DNA from: Metellina segmentata
Lineage: Eukaryota; Arthropoda; Arachnida; Araneae; Tetragnathidae
DNA length: 64,000 nt
Reading direction: 5' to 3'
NCBI GenBank assembly: GCA_947359465.1
Contig: OX375872.1
Location: forward strand, 132,296,011-132,360,010
Below, piece by piece: positions 11,476-24,083 of this stretch. Below the pieces are notes generated by a model that searched no databases, was not told the DNA's origin, and was given only the letters and a program-made list of their open reading frames with translations. Position 1 is the stretch's first letter. Each line of letters begins with the position of its first letter. The position numbers were made by a program, and so were the translations under genes.

Positions 11476-11950
11476 CCTGGAAAGATTATATTCATTACTA
11501 CTTTGAATATGATTTTCTTTTAAAAATATTCAATTGGGTTCTTTTTTCTTAGAATATAACCCTTTAGAACGATTATATTGCTTATTTCCTTATTATAGGA
11601 TCTTTTATGAAAGATTGTATTCGTTACTTTCTTAGATTATATATTTTTCTTTTGAAGTATTCCACCGATCCTTTCCTTCGCATATAATTCTTTAGAACGA
11701 TTCTATTGCTCAATTTCTTGGAAGAGAATCCTTTTGAAAAATTATATCCGTTACTTCCTTAGAATATAGCTTTTCTTTTGAAATATTCTATTAGTCCTTT
11801 CCTTACAATCTAATCTTTCAGAATGATGATATTGCTTTTTCCTAGAATAAAATCTGTTGGAAAGATTCTAATGATCATAGAGGTAAAAATTGGTTAGAAG
11901 TCGCCCAGGGAATACTGAATGAATGTGAAGCACACAGAAGGAAAAAAGAA
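11474..11950. repeat. S2 array
   Basis: About nine degenerate S2 units (AGAACGATTCTATTGCTCAA style, 40-50 bp period) end in the arm GTTAGAAGTCGCCCAGGGAA. It lies inside the 1.03-kb duplicated unit and directly abuts the TA microsatellite. Confidence 0.7.
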
Positions 11951-12415
11951 CAAGAACACCACAAATTAATTCTATTTTGAGTATAGTCAAGTTAAAACAT
12001 TCAATTTTATGAAATTCTCGAAAAATAATGACCCTTTTAACGAAAACAAAACCAATCCATTAAACTTCTGACACCAAAAGTAATTGAATTAATGGGCGTT
12101 TCTCATTTAGGTTCAAAATCCCTTATCTTAAAAAAAAGGAAAAGCAAATAACACCAGGCATGCATTCCATCGAGTCGAATTTTTAATGACTTCCACTCTG
12201 CCATTGTCTTTCCCCCAAATATTCCCACTATTCCTAACATCAAAAACAACTATATCCACAAAATAAATGAACACCCGATACTTATTCGTTTTCCCAGGAA
12301 GACCTATTGAGCTATTTCACGCCGTATTTCCCCGTAATTAGTGGTTCAATTCCTTATTAGAAAAGCGGATGAGATTTGTAGATAATGATAAGTTATTCCC
12401 ACTTTCCTATTGTAG

Positions 12416-13080
12416 CTCTTTCAAGGACAATCCAAAGGGGATGGGGTCGGTGATACTTTTCGGTTATGAAGCGTTTCGCTGGTATTTTTATACCGTCGGC
12501 AGGATACAGCAAGATTTTAATAGAAATCTCTAGCGGAGAGAAAGGTCAAAAACATTTCATTGTTCGAGACAAAGAACTTTAACTGTTAAAAACCTGGGAG
12601 GGAATTTCGTTGTTCTATTTTGGATTACTGGGTCTGTTTCCGAGAATATATTTTCTTCCACCAAAAATGACCTTTACTTTACGAGCAAGTGTAAAATAGA
12701 ACGGAAAATCGTAGAGTATATTGCGACAAATGAACTTAGCTGTAGTTTCTATTCAAACATTGACATTAGAGTTAGTATATAATTGTATAAGCATCTGAGC
12801 TTCAAGAGTTAGGAAGTTCAAGAATTAGTTCTCTCACAGATTAAACGTGAATACTTTGCATTTTAAATCCATAAGCCCTGCTACTTCTATAGATATATCC
12901 CAAGATCTCTTATTAAATAATTAAGCTTTCATTCATAATTAAAATAATTAATTGAAGGTTGTGGCTCTTCCTTGACTGCTCAGGAGAAAATGGAATCTTT
13001 ATCAACACTCCCAGAAGCGTCTCAATCAGTAGGTATGTTGCTTGTTTTGAGGTTTTTATTGCTCAAGACCCATATTTGAC
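12416..13080. other. Unique non-coding stretch
   Basis: No repeat or open frame stands out. The block 12420-12560 is richer in GC than its surroundings but has stops in all frames over that length, so I do not call an exon. Confidence 0.4.
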
Positions 13081-13381
13081 CAGGTAGGTAATTGAATTAA
13101 CGTCGCATTAGAGCAACACAACGGTATATTGGCAACGGTTGGGGGTCGAGCCCGAAGGGATAAATACGAGAACAACATCACGGTCAGATGACGATTATAA
13201 CAGCTCCCGAGATGGGACCACACTCTCCAAACTTCCACACCACGCCAGTGAGGACTTTTGAGGCCCCACCAGATTTAACGTGCACGAGCCCTCTTTGTAC
13301 ACGACAATCTTTGGTAGGATTCGAACTCGAAACCCTCCGGTTGGTCATCCGTTACTCTTCCAACCGGGCTATCGCAACCTT
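13081..13381 (-). mobile_element. tRNA-headed SINE, head type 1
   Basis: A full-length inverted copy. Its tail is at 13081-13130 (AATTAACGTCGCATTAGAGC) and the body passes through ACTCTCCAAACTTCCACACC. The head ends at 13381; on its own strand it has the A box GATAGCCCGGTTGGAAGAG and the B box GAGTTCGAATCC. The open frames across it are accidental. Confidence 0.85.
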
Positions 13382-13636
13382 GAACTTCCAGAGATTTCCG
13401 ATAACTGTATTTCTGCTTTTACTCCAGAATCCGGGCAGTGGGTTGGTTCTCCATCGTAACTACTGCTTTTATGACTGTTTCTGAAAGAGTGGCATTTTCG
13501 CACACTTGTGTTTCATTTTGTTTGACTGTAAACGAAAGCAAGAAGTTTTCATAAACTATTTTCAAGACAGCTATTTTTTTGCTGATGTGCAATCATAGCA
13601 TTTGGTTTCAAAACATGGATCTGATACGCCATTTAT

Positions 13637-14071
13637 TGGACCATAGCCTGATTTGGTTCTACCTCACAATGTGGAAAGAGGGACTATGAAGGGTTTACTC
13701 CTCACCGAGTCCTACATTACATAACTTCAACCTAATGATCAGAGACAAGCCAAAGAGCTCAAGCAACAATCTCCCTGGGATAGATCCAGTGAACTGCTGA
13801 TATTGAGCAGAAAAGAAACCAGGGTAGTTATTGGCCTTATAACTGGCCACTGTACCCTAAATAGACATCTCAACATTATTGGTGTTATAGATGACCCATT
13901 ATGTAAAGGCTGTCGGATGGAGAGGAGAGTTCTATACACGTTCTGTGTGAGTGTGACTATTACTCTGCACAACGATTTGAGTATCTAGGATACCATTGTA
14001 TCGAACACTGGGAACTCTCAAGCATTCCAATCAGGAACATGGTGAATTTTGTTTCGGCTATCGGTCTTTAG
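13637..14071 (+). pseudogene. 3' end of a Jockey-like non-LTR retrotransposon ORF2
   Basis: The reading frame gives an RNase H-type C-terminus of a non-LTR element. It passes through DQRQAKELKQQ, SELLILSRKETRVVIGL and LITGHCTLNRHLNIIGVIDD to the zinc-knuckle-like PLCKGC. A frameshift near 13930-13950 moves the frame to CECDYYSAQRFEYLGYHC and on to a stop at 14069-14071. Residues before 13737 are read only with an in-frame TAA near 13730. The pattern LSRK...LxTGHCxLNxHL...PLCxxC is characteristic of arthropod Jockey and related elements. The polymerase and everything upstream are absent, as in a 5'-truncated insertion. Confidence 0.8.
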
Positions 14072-14221
14072 TGGATCAACAGGTGTCTAAGTTCAATAGA
14101 CTATTAGTCGCGGTGCTGGCACTCTTCGGAGTCACCCCTTCAACAAGTCATTAGTTATTAACATTTGCTTAACTGTTGACCTGATTTCTTTATGCTACGT
14201 TTCTACTATTTCTATGAGGCG

Positions 14222-14512
14222 CGGTAGATCTGATGGAAGGAGGTTAAATCTGTCATGGCCACAAATGTCTCCACCTTGGCATGGTGTGAAAGTTTGGAGA
14301 GTGCGGTGCCATCTCACACACAGTTGTTGCCTCGGCATCTGACTGTGTTTCAAAATTACGTGATTGGATCAATAGCCCGTTGTGTTGCTCCAATACGACG
14401 TTAATTAAAATACCTACCTACTTAGTATCGTTCATTTCGGGCTTGAATCCGGACCGTCGCCAATAACCCGTCGTGTTGCTGCAGTACGACGTTAATTGAA
14501 ATAGCTACCTAC
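14222..14512 (+). mobile_element. SINE fragments: body plus tail, then a second tail
   Basis: The stretch 14222-14421 carries the SINE body (ATGGTGTGAAAGTTTGGAGA) and tail (TAGCCCGTTGTGTTGCTCCA, ending AATACCTACCTAC) but no tRNA head and a shortened middle. A second, shorter tail copy follows at 14435-14512. This is either two insertions at one spot or a partial duplication. Confidence 0.8.
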
Positions 14513-15574
14513 CAAACGGGTTACCTTGGGCCTTAAATTAAAACTAAACTGCAGATGGAAAAATTATTATAAATGTGGGTTTACGTGTCAAAGTTTTCAA
14601 AATAAAGAAAATACAATCCAACTTTACGGAAGAAACATTTCAAGTAGAAAGTATTGAACTTCAGATCACTTGAAGGAATATCTTGATTTTAGAAGCCCAT
14701 CCGTGATTGCTTCTCTTTTTCATCCAAATTAAAAGGTTAATATCAGTCGGTAGGACAAAAAGAAAAACTTTTCGGAATATTTTAAGCTCTACATTTCATT
14801 TTTGTCCCAAGTAATGGATTTTCCGAACTTTCTGCGTAGATATTGCTTCGATACTCGAGCTTCCTTTGAAAATCTCCGACTCAAAAGTACAAAATTAAAT
14901 GTTCGGAACTTCGGGGGAAGAAGTATTGATATTAAATATTATTTTGCTGCTCTTATCACTTTTATTTCAAGTAATTTTGACGCTTCAATGGTTTTCAAAT
15001 ATGTCAAGTGGAGAGGATGTACGAATGAGGTAAGGGTAAAATTTCGGAAACGCATTAATACAAGAAATTCAGTTTCGTTTTTAATTAATTTGAATTTTAA
15101 TTTTAACGTTTAGCGCGATACAGAAAATTTTAAATAAATTTATTTTTCATTTTCACATGAGACTCCTAATGTCCGTTTGAACTAGAGGCTCGCGAAAGGT
15201 TCGGTTCGCACGAGGCTCGCAGATGTGTACGCGGCTTTAGGTATGTAGAAACTATGTTGTCATCAAGCATACTAAATATTCCTCTGAAATCACTTTTGAA
15301 AACTATTTCCCTATACTTGAATCTCAGTTATGCACAAATTATGATGTCCCATGAAGCAAACTAAACTTTCCTCTAAAATCGCTTTTGCTAATTTCCATAA
15401 AAGGGAATCTAAGTTATGTACAAACTATGTTGTCAAAGCTATTTACAAACTCCTGGTGTTTCCACTATATATCTATCAACCTTCGGAAAGTTTCACCCGC
15501 AAAATTGCAACTGGCAACCCGCAGTGCTCCCTGTATGACTTGTAACCAGTTTTGACCTTGACTAACAGACACTT
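14513..15574. other. Non-coding stretch with a ~98-bp direct repeat
   Basis: Two direct copies of a ~98-bp segment lie at about 15245-15343 and 15344-15440 (shared CTCAGTTATG/CTAAGTTATGTACAAA and CCTCTAAAATC). The 103-codon open frame at 14802-15113 is AT-rich with no recognisable motif, and I do not accept it as a gene. Confidence 0.5.
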
Positions 15575-16530
15575 TTACAGAGGATTCTATTCTAAGGTAA
15601 GTAGGTAGGTAGTTAATTGACATCGTACTGGAGCGACGCAGAGACTATTATAAGGAACTGACTAAAATAATCTTATTGAAGGATTTTTTCTATTCTAAAG
15701 ATAGGTGAAATAGAATCTTTAAAAGTGATTTTATTCTAAGGAAAGGACCAATAGAATATCTATCTCCCTTTTTGAAGGATTCTATTCTAAAGAAAGGTGA
15801 AATAGAATCTTTTTCCGAAGGATTTTATTCTAAGGAAAGGACCAATAGAATCTTCCTAAAGTTTGAAAAAATCCATTGTTTCTTTCACCCAGTAGAAGTG
15901 GTTATTATATTTCACCCAATAGAAGTGATTAAAAGTACGTTGTGGGTCAAAAGCAATACGACTCTTCTCGGAAATCTCTCAGAAGTTAATCAATCTACAC
16001 ATTTATACCAAAACTAGCCCATCCATACATACCTCGTCTTTCCTCGGTTTAACATAACTAATCTTTTTTCCGAAGGATTTTAGTCTAAGATAAGGCCCAA
16101 TAGGATCTTCTTAAATTTGAAAAAATCCATGTTTTTTTTTACCCAATAGAAGTGGTTATTTAGTGATTAAGAGTACGTTGTGGGTCAAAAGCAATACGAC
16201 TCTTCTCGGAAAACTCTCAGAAGTTAATCAATCTACACATTTATACCAAAACTAGCCCATCCATACATACCTCGTCTTTCCTCGGTTTAACATAAATAAT
16301 CTTTTTTCCGAAGGATTTTAGTCTAAGATAAGGCCCAATAGGATCTTCTTAAATTTGAAAAAATCCATGGTTTTTTTTATCCAATAGAAGTGGTTATTTA
16401 GTGATTAAGAGTACGTTGTGGGTCAAAAGCAATACGACTCTTCTCGGAAAACTCTCGGAAGTTAATCAATCTACACATTTATACCAAAACTAGATCATCC
16501 ATACATACCTCGTCTTTCTTCGGTTTAATA
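15575..16530 (-). repeat. S2 array followed by a 238-bp tandem triplication of its arm
   Basis: S2 units in reverse orientation (TTCTATTCTAAGGAAAGGAC) run to about 15870 and contain a short SINE-tail fragment at 15603-15640. The arm AGTACGTTGTGGGTCAAAAG begins at 15934 and recurs at 16172 and 16410, exactly 238 bp apart. The copies are nearly identical, so the arm was tandemly triplicated recently. Confidence 0.85.
15603..15640 (-). mobile_element. SINE tail fragment
   Basis: The motif GTAGGTAGGTAGTTAATTGA followed by CATCGTACTGGAGCGACGCA is the inverted SINE tail. Nothing else of the element is present. Confidence 0.6.
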
Positions 16531-17044
16531 TATCTCTTACCAAAACCTCTCGAGTTTTATTGAATATTAGGAAAGGAAAAAATACACCTCTCCTCTAATA
16601 TCTCTATCGTATTTCTCAACCCCATGAATTCCTTGATTAGATGTGACCCTGGTACTCCAGAGGATCCTGGTTTCCCGTAACAAAGAAAAACTCCGAGCTC
16701 CTTTATTGATTGATTCAAATCAATATAACATATGTCGTCCTTTCTGGATGGCTCCAGATAACATAATATGGCCATCTGACCTTTTCCGATTATGAAATTT
16801 ATGAGCAGAGCCATTAAATGTGATGCTATCTGATCGTCTACACGGCTCTATGCCAATGCATCTAATGTGACATGCTGGAAGAAAAAGTTAAAACTAATTG
16901 TAGTAAATTATAGAAGGGGAAGTATATTGTTGGTATCAAGGGGACGAATCAAATGTTAGGAATTCGAAGAATATTTGTTAAAAAAAATAACGATAATTAT
17001 CTATTAATTTCACATTATTTATTAAACTTATCTCGAAATTTCCG
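16531..17044. other. Unique stretch
   Basis: There is an 85-codon minus-strand open frame at 16557-16814 (containing CYGKPGSSGVPGSHLIKEF) with no family resemblance I can name and no clear splice sites. I leave it uncalled. The rest is AT-rich and featureless. Confidence 0.35.
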
Positions 17045-17655
17045 AGATGTATTGCTTTTACCTCACAAGATCCTTATTGACTAAATAAGCATATCTATTG
17101 GTTGAAAAAATCCAAGGATTACTTTATTTTTAAAAAAGACTATAGAACCATACTAGAATAGAATCCTTTGGAACGATTCTATTTATCCTTCCAGATAATA
17201 GAATATTTTGGAACGCGATTCTATTGGTGTTTCCCTTGAAACTAAATATCTTGGAACGATTCTATTGGTTCTTCCCTTGTAATAGAATCCTTTGGAACTA
17301 TTATTTTCGTTACTTTCCAGAAAATAGAATCCTTTGTTGCTATTCTATTGCCACATTTCGATTAATAGAATCCCTTGAAAAAATATTTAGGTAATTTACA
17401 TAGAATAGAGACTTTGTCGGAATTATTCTACTTTTCCTTGCTTAGATTTTATGCTTTGGAATTATTTTATTGCTCCTATACTTAGAAGTGAATCCTTTAA
17501 AACTATTTCGTTGGTCCGTTCCTTAGAATGGAATCCTTTATTAAGATCCTGCTGGTTGTTACCTTAGATAGATTCTCTTGATCAAGAAGGTCATAAATCG
17601 TTAGAAGTCATGCAGAAAAGTCTTCAGGTTTCAAGGAGGAAATATGGAAATATGC
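17045..17655. repeat. S2 array with both arms
   Basis: The arm ATTGCTTTTACCTCACAAGA at 17050 leads into about ten S2 units, the best preserved in the window (AATAGAATCCTTTGGAACGA, then TTCTATTGGTTCTTCCCTTG). The closing arm is GTTAGAAGTCATGCAGAAAA to GCGTGTGAAC. The hAT-type element at 17664 is inserted into that closing arm. Confidence 0.8.
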
Positions 17656-17663
17656 GTGTGAAC

Positions 17664-18597
17664 TAGGGATGCAATATCGATAGCAAAACATCGATGTTTT
17701 TAAACATCGATGTTCAAAATTAAAACATCGATGTTGATAATACATCGACCCAAAAACATCGATGTTTTTAAAATTCAGTGTATTTAAACTTTTTCCCCCA
17801 TTTCTTAAAACTGATTTAGCAACTTGTGATGCTACATCGACAGCAAAACATCGATGTTCAAAATTAAAACATCGATGTTGATAATACATCGCCTTCAAGC
17901 CATCGATGTTTTTAAAATTCAGTCTATTTAAACTTGTTTCCCCATTTCTTAAAACTGGTTTAGCAACTATTGATACGATATCGACAGCAAAACATCGATG
18001 TTCAAAATTAAAATATAGATGTTGGTAATGCATCGCCCCCAAACCATCGATGTTTTTAAAATTCAGTCAATTTAAACTTGTTTCCCCATTTCTTAAAACT
18101 GGTTTAGCAACTATTGATACGATATCGACAGCAAAACATCGATGTTCAAAATTAAAATATAGATGTTGGTAATGCATCGCCCCCAAACCATCGATGTTTT
18201 TAAAATTCAGTCTATTTAAACTTGTTTCCCCATTTCTTAAAACTGGTTTAGCAACTATTGATACGACATCGACAGCAAAACATCGATGTTTTTTTTCTAA
18301 AACATCAATGTTTAGAAAACATCGACATCGATGTCGCATCCGTACTTTTCAGACCCTTTATCCTTTGTCACTTTGGTCTAAAAGCATGTTCAATTTGCTG
18401 ATTATGAAAATTATGCTACTTGGTTATTTTTTAAATTTTTATAATGGTATTTTTTTCATTAAAAAATAAAACATCGACAACGTAAAAACATCGACAAGTA
18501 TAAACATCGATGTTACCAAAACATCGATGTTAAATTCATGATGTTTTTTAAAAAACATCGATGTTTTGAAAACATCGACATCGATGTCGCATCCCTA
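17664..18597. mobile_element. Non-autonomous hAT-type element, copy 1
   Basis: The element is 934 bp. It starts TAGGGATGCAATATCGA and ends TCGATGTCGCATCCCTA, which form short inverted ends. Perfect 8-bp target duplications GTGTGAAC lie at 17656-17663 and 18598-18605. An 8-bp duplication and TAGGGATGC-type ends are hAT hallmarks. The interior has no transposase. It is about five imperfect ~140-bp tandem units, each with several copies of the palindrome AACATCGATGTT. Minus-strand open frames of 144 and 90 codons over these units are by-products of the repeat. Confidence 0.9.
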
Positions 18598-18759
18598 GTG
18601 TGAACCCCTCAGAGGATTCTGTTTGTTAGCACTAGCACGAATTTTTTTAGAAAAGCTATGAAACGTGAAGGTATGTAGTTGACTTGATGTAAGATTAGGC
18701 CAATACGTTTAATGAGCTATGCTAAGACAGAAGACTGAAAATTAATTATAAAATTAGAA

Positions 18760-19150
18760 CGAGGAATTAATAATAAAGCTTTAAATAATAATATTTCTTA
18801 ATTATTTAACATAATAATTTTTCGTTGTATGACACACACACACACAATTGCAGATAATAATTTCTTCTTGATAACTATCTGAAAGAAAATAACTATATAG
18901 GATAACAATTTTTCTTAATAATGATTTTATATAACAATCGATATAATAATTATTTTGCAAAAAAATCTTTCTTATAATTATTTTGGATAAGAATTTTTCT
19001 TAATAGTTATTTTATATAATAATCTTTCCAACAGTTACTTTAAATAATAATTTCTCCTTAATAACTATATGAAATAAAATAACTGTTTTTGAAAATAATT
19101 GTTCTTAATAATAATTTAAGTTTATGATGTTTCTTAATAACTTCATTTAG
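18760..19150. repeat. AT-rich short tandem repeat region
   Basis: Degenerate ~45-60 bp units of the type TTCTTAATAACTATTTTGGA and ATAAGAATTTTTCTTAATAG, preceded by a short (CA)n run near 18833-18846. No coding content. Confidence 0.6.
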
Positions 19151-20616
19151 ATAAGAACTAAAAAGTATTTTAAATAAGAATGATTGCAGTGATTTGTAAT
19201 GTATGTGTAAAAAATATCTTTAAAATTCTAAAACTGCAATTCTAGCATTGAAACAAATTAAAATACCTCACCTCGACAAACTTTTCCAAAAGAATTGTTT
19301 AAAATACATACATTTTAAAATTTTCTGGAGAAAGTATCGAAGGTCCAATGAAAGCAGCTTCCAATTATTGATACATATAGAATACTAGTTAGATATTATG
19401 GGTGAAGAATTTGTATACATTTCTCTCTTTCTTAGAAACTTTAAAATAGTTCCTCAACAAACTTCTTCAAAAAAAATTGTTTAAAATACGCATTTTAAAG
19501 TTTGCGGGAACTAGGTCTCGGATTGGCTTGAATGTTAAGGTTTTATGGCGCAACGTCCAAACACAGACAAGTTACGTGAAGCGCAAGATAAAACAATAAA
19601 AGTTCAAAAAGTAAGTGTGATGGAAATCACGCTCAAGAATTTTGTCAGAATAAAATTTAAAATCATGTTCACAAATTTGTATTAATAAATAATTAGCCAA
19701 AAGTGATGATTAAATAAATTTTACAATGCATCACATAACGAAGTATCACATAAAAGTTACATTTAAAATTTAAAATTAGATGAGATTTAAAAGACCAACT
19801 GAATGTAAAAAGCGAAAAGACAAATGGGGTTTTCAAAAATTCTTTAAGTTTAAAACTGTATTTAAAAAAAATATGGCAATGATGATTAAAAGCAAGACAT
19901 GTAATTAAAACATGATGAACAGTAGAATATGAAGAACTTGAAGAACAAAACGAGGGTTCTCTTCCAACAAAAGATGGCGATGTGTAAGCCGGGTGTGCCC
20001 AATGCGAAGTCGAATTAGCCGTTGGAAAGTTCAGTCACAATATACAAATCACAGTACCAATATCTTCACAGTCAAAACACTCTATTTCACAAAGAAATGT
20101 TCAAAATTTAGATTGCAGGGTGGGTTGGAACCGCAATGTTTGAAGTTTGCATAGTTGTCAAATCGATCTTATAATGTCGATGGGAATCGCACTTACCGTG
20201 AATTTGTTCGTCATTCTGGTCGTCCCACATTGGTGAAAGTTGTCTAATGGCAGCTTAATGACAGTTTTTCCCTCCACAGTTTTTGGCAAACATCCTGAAA
20301 TTACAACGGTGCATCAAACAAGGTGAAACAATCGATGGCCAAAGTATGCTTTTAGTTTTAAAGTTTATTCTGCTATGCGTTTATGGAAATATATTTTTGA
20401 ACGCTAAACACTTTCGGTGCTTAACTTTTTTGCAAAAAGCAATCGCCGATGAAAATTTCCTCTGCGTTTAAATTCATAAGGTGATTGATGCTAATAAAAT
20501 AGTTCGTGCTTTGATATTTATCTTGTTGTTTTTCTCAGGTTTTAGTGAATCATGAAAGTAAGATATATGGTTTTACGGGATAGAAAGAAGACTTATTTTA
20601 TTTATTAACCATTATT
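19151..20616. other. Non-coding stretch with one degenerate duplication
   Basis: The segment near 19270-19340 (CAAACTTTTCCAAAAGAATT) recurs in altered form at 19450-19520 (CAAACTTCTTCAAAAAAAAT). I see no gene in the remainder. Confidence 0.45.
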
Positions 20617-21040
20617 TTAACCGTTTAAGAGGGGTTAAAACGAGATATCTCGTCCTTAAAGATTTGATCAAATTTGCTAATGACTAGATTTTTTGCTTTT
20701 AGGATATTGCCAAACTTTTTGAGACTATATCAATATGTGGTCAGTTTTTTATAAGGAAGATGTATCTCGTCCGTCAATATCTGGTCAGTTTTTCTAAGAG
20801 CAATATAACTCGTCCATCCATATCTGTTCAATTTTTTCTAAGGGCGACATATAACCCGTCCATCAATATATGGTCAGTTTATTCTAAGGACTATATAACT
20901 CGTACATCAATATATGATCATTTTTTTCTAAGGACGATATAACTCATCCATCCATATCTGATCAATATTTTTCTAAAGACGATATATCTTGTCCATTAAT
21001 ATATGGTCAGTTTTTGTCTAAGGACACTATCTCTCGTGTC
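20617..21040. mobile_element. S1 array element with TTAA left end
   Basis: TTAA at 20617-20620 is followed by CCGTTTAAGAGGGGTTAAAA and CGAGATATCTCGTCC. About seven S1 units follow with a period near 57 bp (TATCTCGTCCGTCAATATCT, then GGTCAGTTTTTCTAAGGACG). These form a subfamily in which the palindrome has decayed to GACGATATAACTCGTC. The right end is not clear. Confidence 0.65.
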
Positions 21041-21659
21041 CAATCAATTTTTTATTTATGCAATTGACTTCATACCTCATCGAGAAAATCACCGTATGGT
21101 TAATATATCCAAACTTTTCTTTCTATACTGAAACCAACTCTTTTTAATTTAAACATACCGTATATTTCAATATTTGCCTTTTTCATATTACGACATTTCA
21201 TAATACGACTTTTTCATATACGAGACATTTCATATTGAAATGTCTCAACTTACATGACAAAAATATTCACGTATAAATAAATTAAAATAACTTAAAAATA
21301 TTAAAAAATAATACACTGGTACTATACTTCCATTTATGTATTTCTTTCATACTGATATCAATCATGTTCTAGGTAACTTATCTTGAAAATAATTTCAACA
21401 TTTCTATTAATTTTCGTGATGTTTCAGACAAATTAAGGTTAAAATAATAATCCAAACTGAATAATATAGGCTATACTACTTTTAGACAATTGTATTTGTT
21501 TATCTTCGAAACATGAAAAAACATATTTCAGTAAAAACATATATTCTTAAAATTACAGTTACTAGAAACAAGATTTTATAATTTAAATATGTAAGAAAAA
21601 TATTCAAAAGCCATAAAATACAGATCTTACAATTTGAATACCGGTGTATAAACTCAAGT
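21041..21659. other. AT-rich non-coding stretch
   Basis: Only a short AT-rich palindrome-like run near 21180-21240 (TTTCATATTACGACATTTCA repeated with variation). No gene seen. Confidence 0.4.
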
Positions 21660-23000
<1,341 letters not shown>

Positions 23001-23354
23001 TAAATCCACTTAGGAACTAACTTCTGTAGTTGAACTAATATAAAAACATGAGATTATTTGAAATAAGTGTGAAGTGAAAGGAGAAAATTAATTTTGTGGT
23101 AAAAATAGTATTATTTTTTAGAATGATTTCCGTTAACAAGTAACAGTCCCTTTGTAATAACACAGTTTATAAAAGTTTTCATATATTTTCCATAAAATTA
23201 ATTTATTTGGGATAAACAAATTAGAAATTGAATTCAAAGTTTTGAAAACATGTTTCTACATGTTTAGGAAAAAATAAAATACCTCAGAACTATATAGAAA
23301 AATATTCCGAATAATTACGCGTATCGATTTAACTAAAGAGTTGGGAAATATTTT

Positions 23355-23678
23355 GGTCATGGATATGGTAATTTTAATTAACGTCGTACTAGAGGAACCA
23401 CAACGGGCTATTGAAGACGGTCTGGAACAATCCCTTAAGGGAATGATCGAGGACAACACCTCGTAATTTTGAACCACGGTCTGCTGACGAAGCAACATCA
23501 GAGTTGGCACACCACTCTCCAAACTTCCAGACCAACCCAACGTGAGGACTTTCGCCCGCTACAGATTTAAGCCACCTCAACACCACACGCTTACAAACAT
23601 CCATTCCCGAACCCGGATTCGAACCAGGATCGAAGATCTAGAGGCTAACACCTTAACCACTACACCGGTTGGTCGGCA
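23355..23678 (-). mobile_element. tRNA-headed SINE, head type 2, intact with target duplication
   Basis: Complete inverted copy bounded by the 12-bp direct repeat GGGAAATATTTT (23343-23354 and 23679-23690). Read on its own strand, the head has the A box CGGTGTAGTGGTTAAGG and a perfect B box GGTTCGAATCC. The body (ACTCTCCAAACTTCCAGACC when read on the plus strand) and tail match the other SINEs, but the tRNA head is different from head type 1. Confidence 0.9.
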
Positions 23679-23771
23679 GGGAAATATTTTCGATCAATCA
23701 AAACACGATTTTATATCCCATTTTTGTGATTTCTAGTGCTTAGTATGAATATTAAAGTATACAAACGGTAG

Positions 23772-24083
23772 TTATGTAGGTACTGAAAGAACTTCACATT
23801 GAAGCAACACAAAGGACTATTGGTGACAGACTGGGATCCATCCCCAAGGAAAAGATTCAAGGACGCCACGAGGTAATTTTAAACCATGTTCAGATGACGA
23901 GGTCACACCTGAGATGGCACCCCACTCTCCAAACTTCCACACAACGCCAACGTGAGTACATTTGAGGCCATGAAAGATATAACGTGCATCAGCCCCTTTG
24001 TATACGACGGTTCTTGGTTGGATTCGAACTCGCAACCCTCCGGTTACAAATCCGGTACTCCACCAACCAAACTACCTCTGCCC
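23772..24083 (-). mobile_element. tRNA-headed SINE, head type 1
   Basis: Complete inverted copy starting at the tail (GTAGGTACTGAAAGAACTTC) and ending at the head (CTCGCAACCCTCCGGTTACA, then CCACCAACCAAACTACCTCT). It lies only 94 bp from the head-type-2 copy, in the same orientation, which allows direct comparison of the two heads. Confidence 0.85.

Larger units (their letters stand above)
10880..12415. repeat. 1.03-kb tandem segmental duplication
   Basis: The segment 10940-11385 recurs at 11970-12415 with an offset of about 1030 bp. Shared landmarks are CCCGTAATTAGTGGTTCAAT (11301 and 12331) and GATGAGATTTGTAGATAATG. The copies differ by scattered substitutions and small indels. The long TA microsatellite and an S2 array lie between them. 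The shared segment has no convincing open frame. Confidence 0.85.

Noticed and set aside
17608..18339. Two minus-strand open frames (144 and 90 codons) with repeated FEHRCFAVD-like residues
   Set aside because: They are translations of the ~140-bp internal repeats of the hAT-type element and extend past its boundary; no independent coding evidence.
23620..23678. Possible tRNA gene (perfect B box and A box)
   Set aside because: It is the head of a full SINE with body, tail and target duplication, and does not fold as a complete tRNA with an acceptor stem that I can see.
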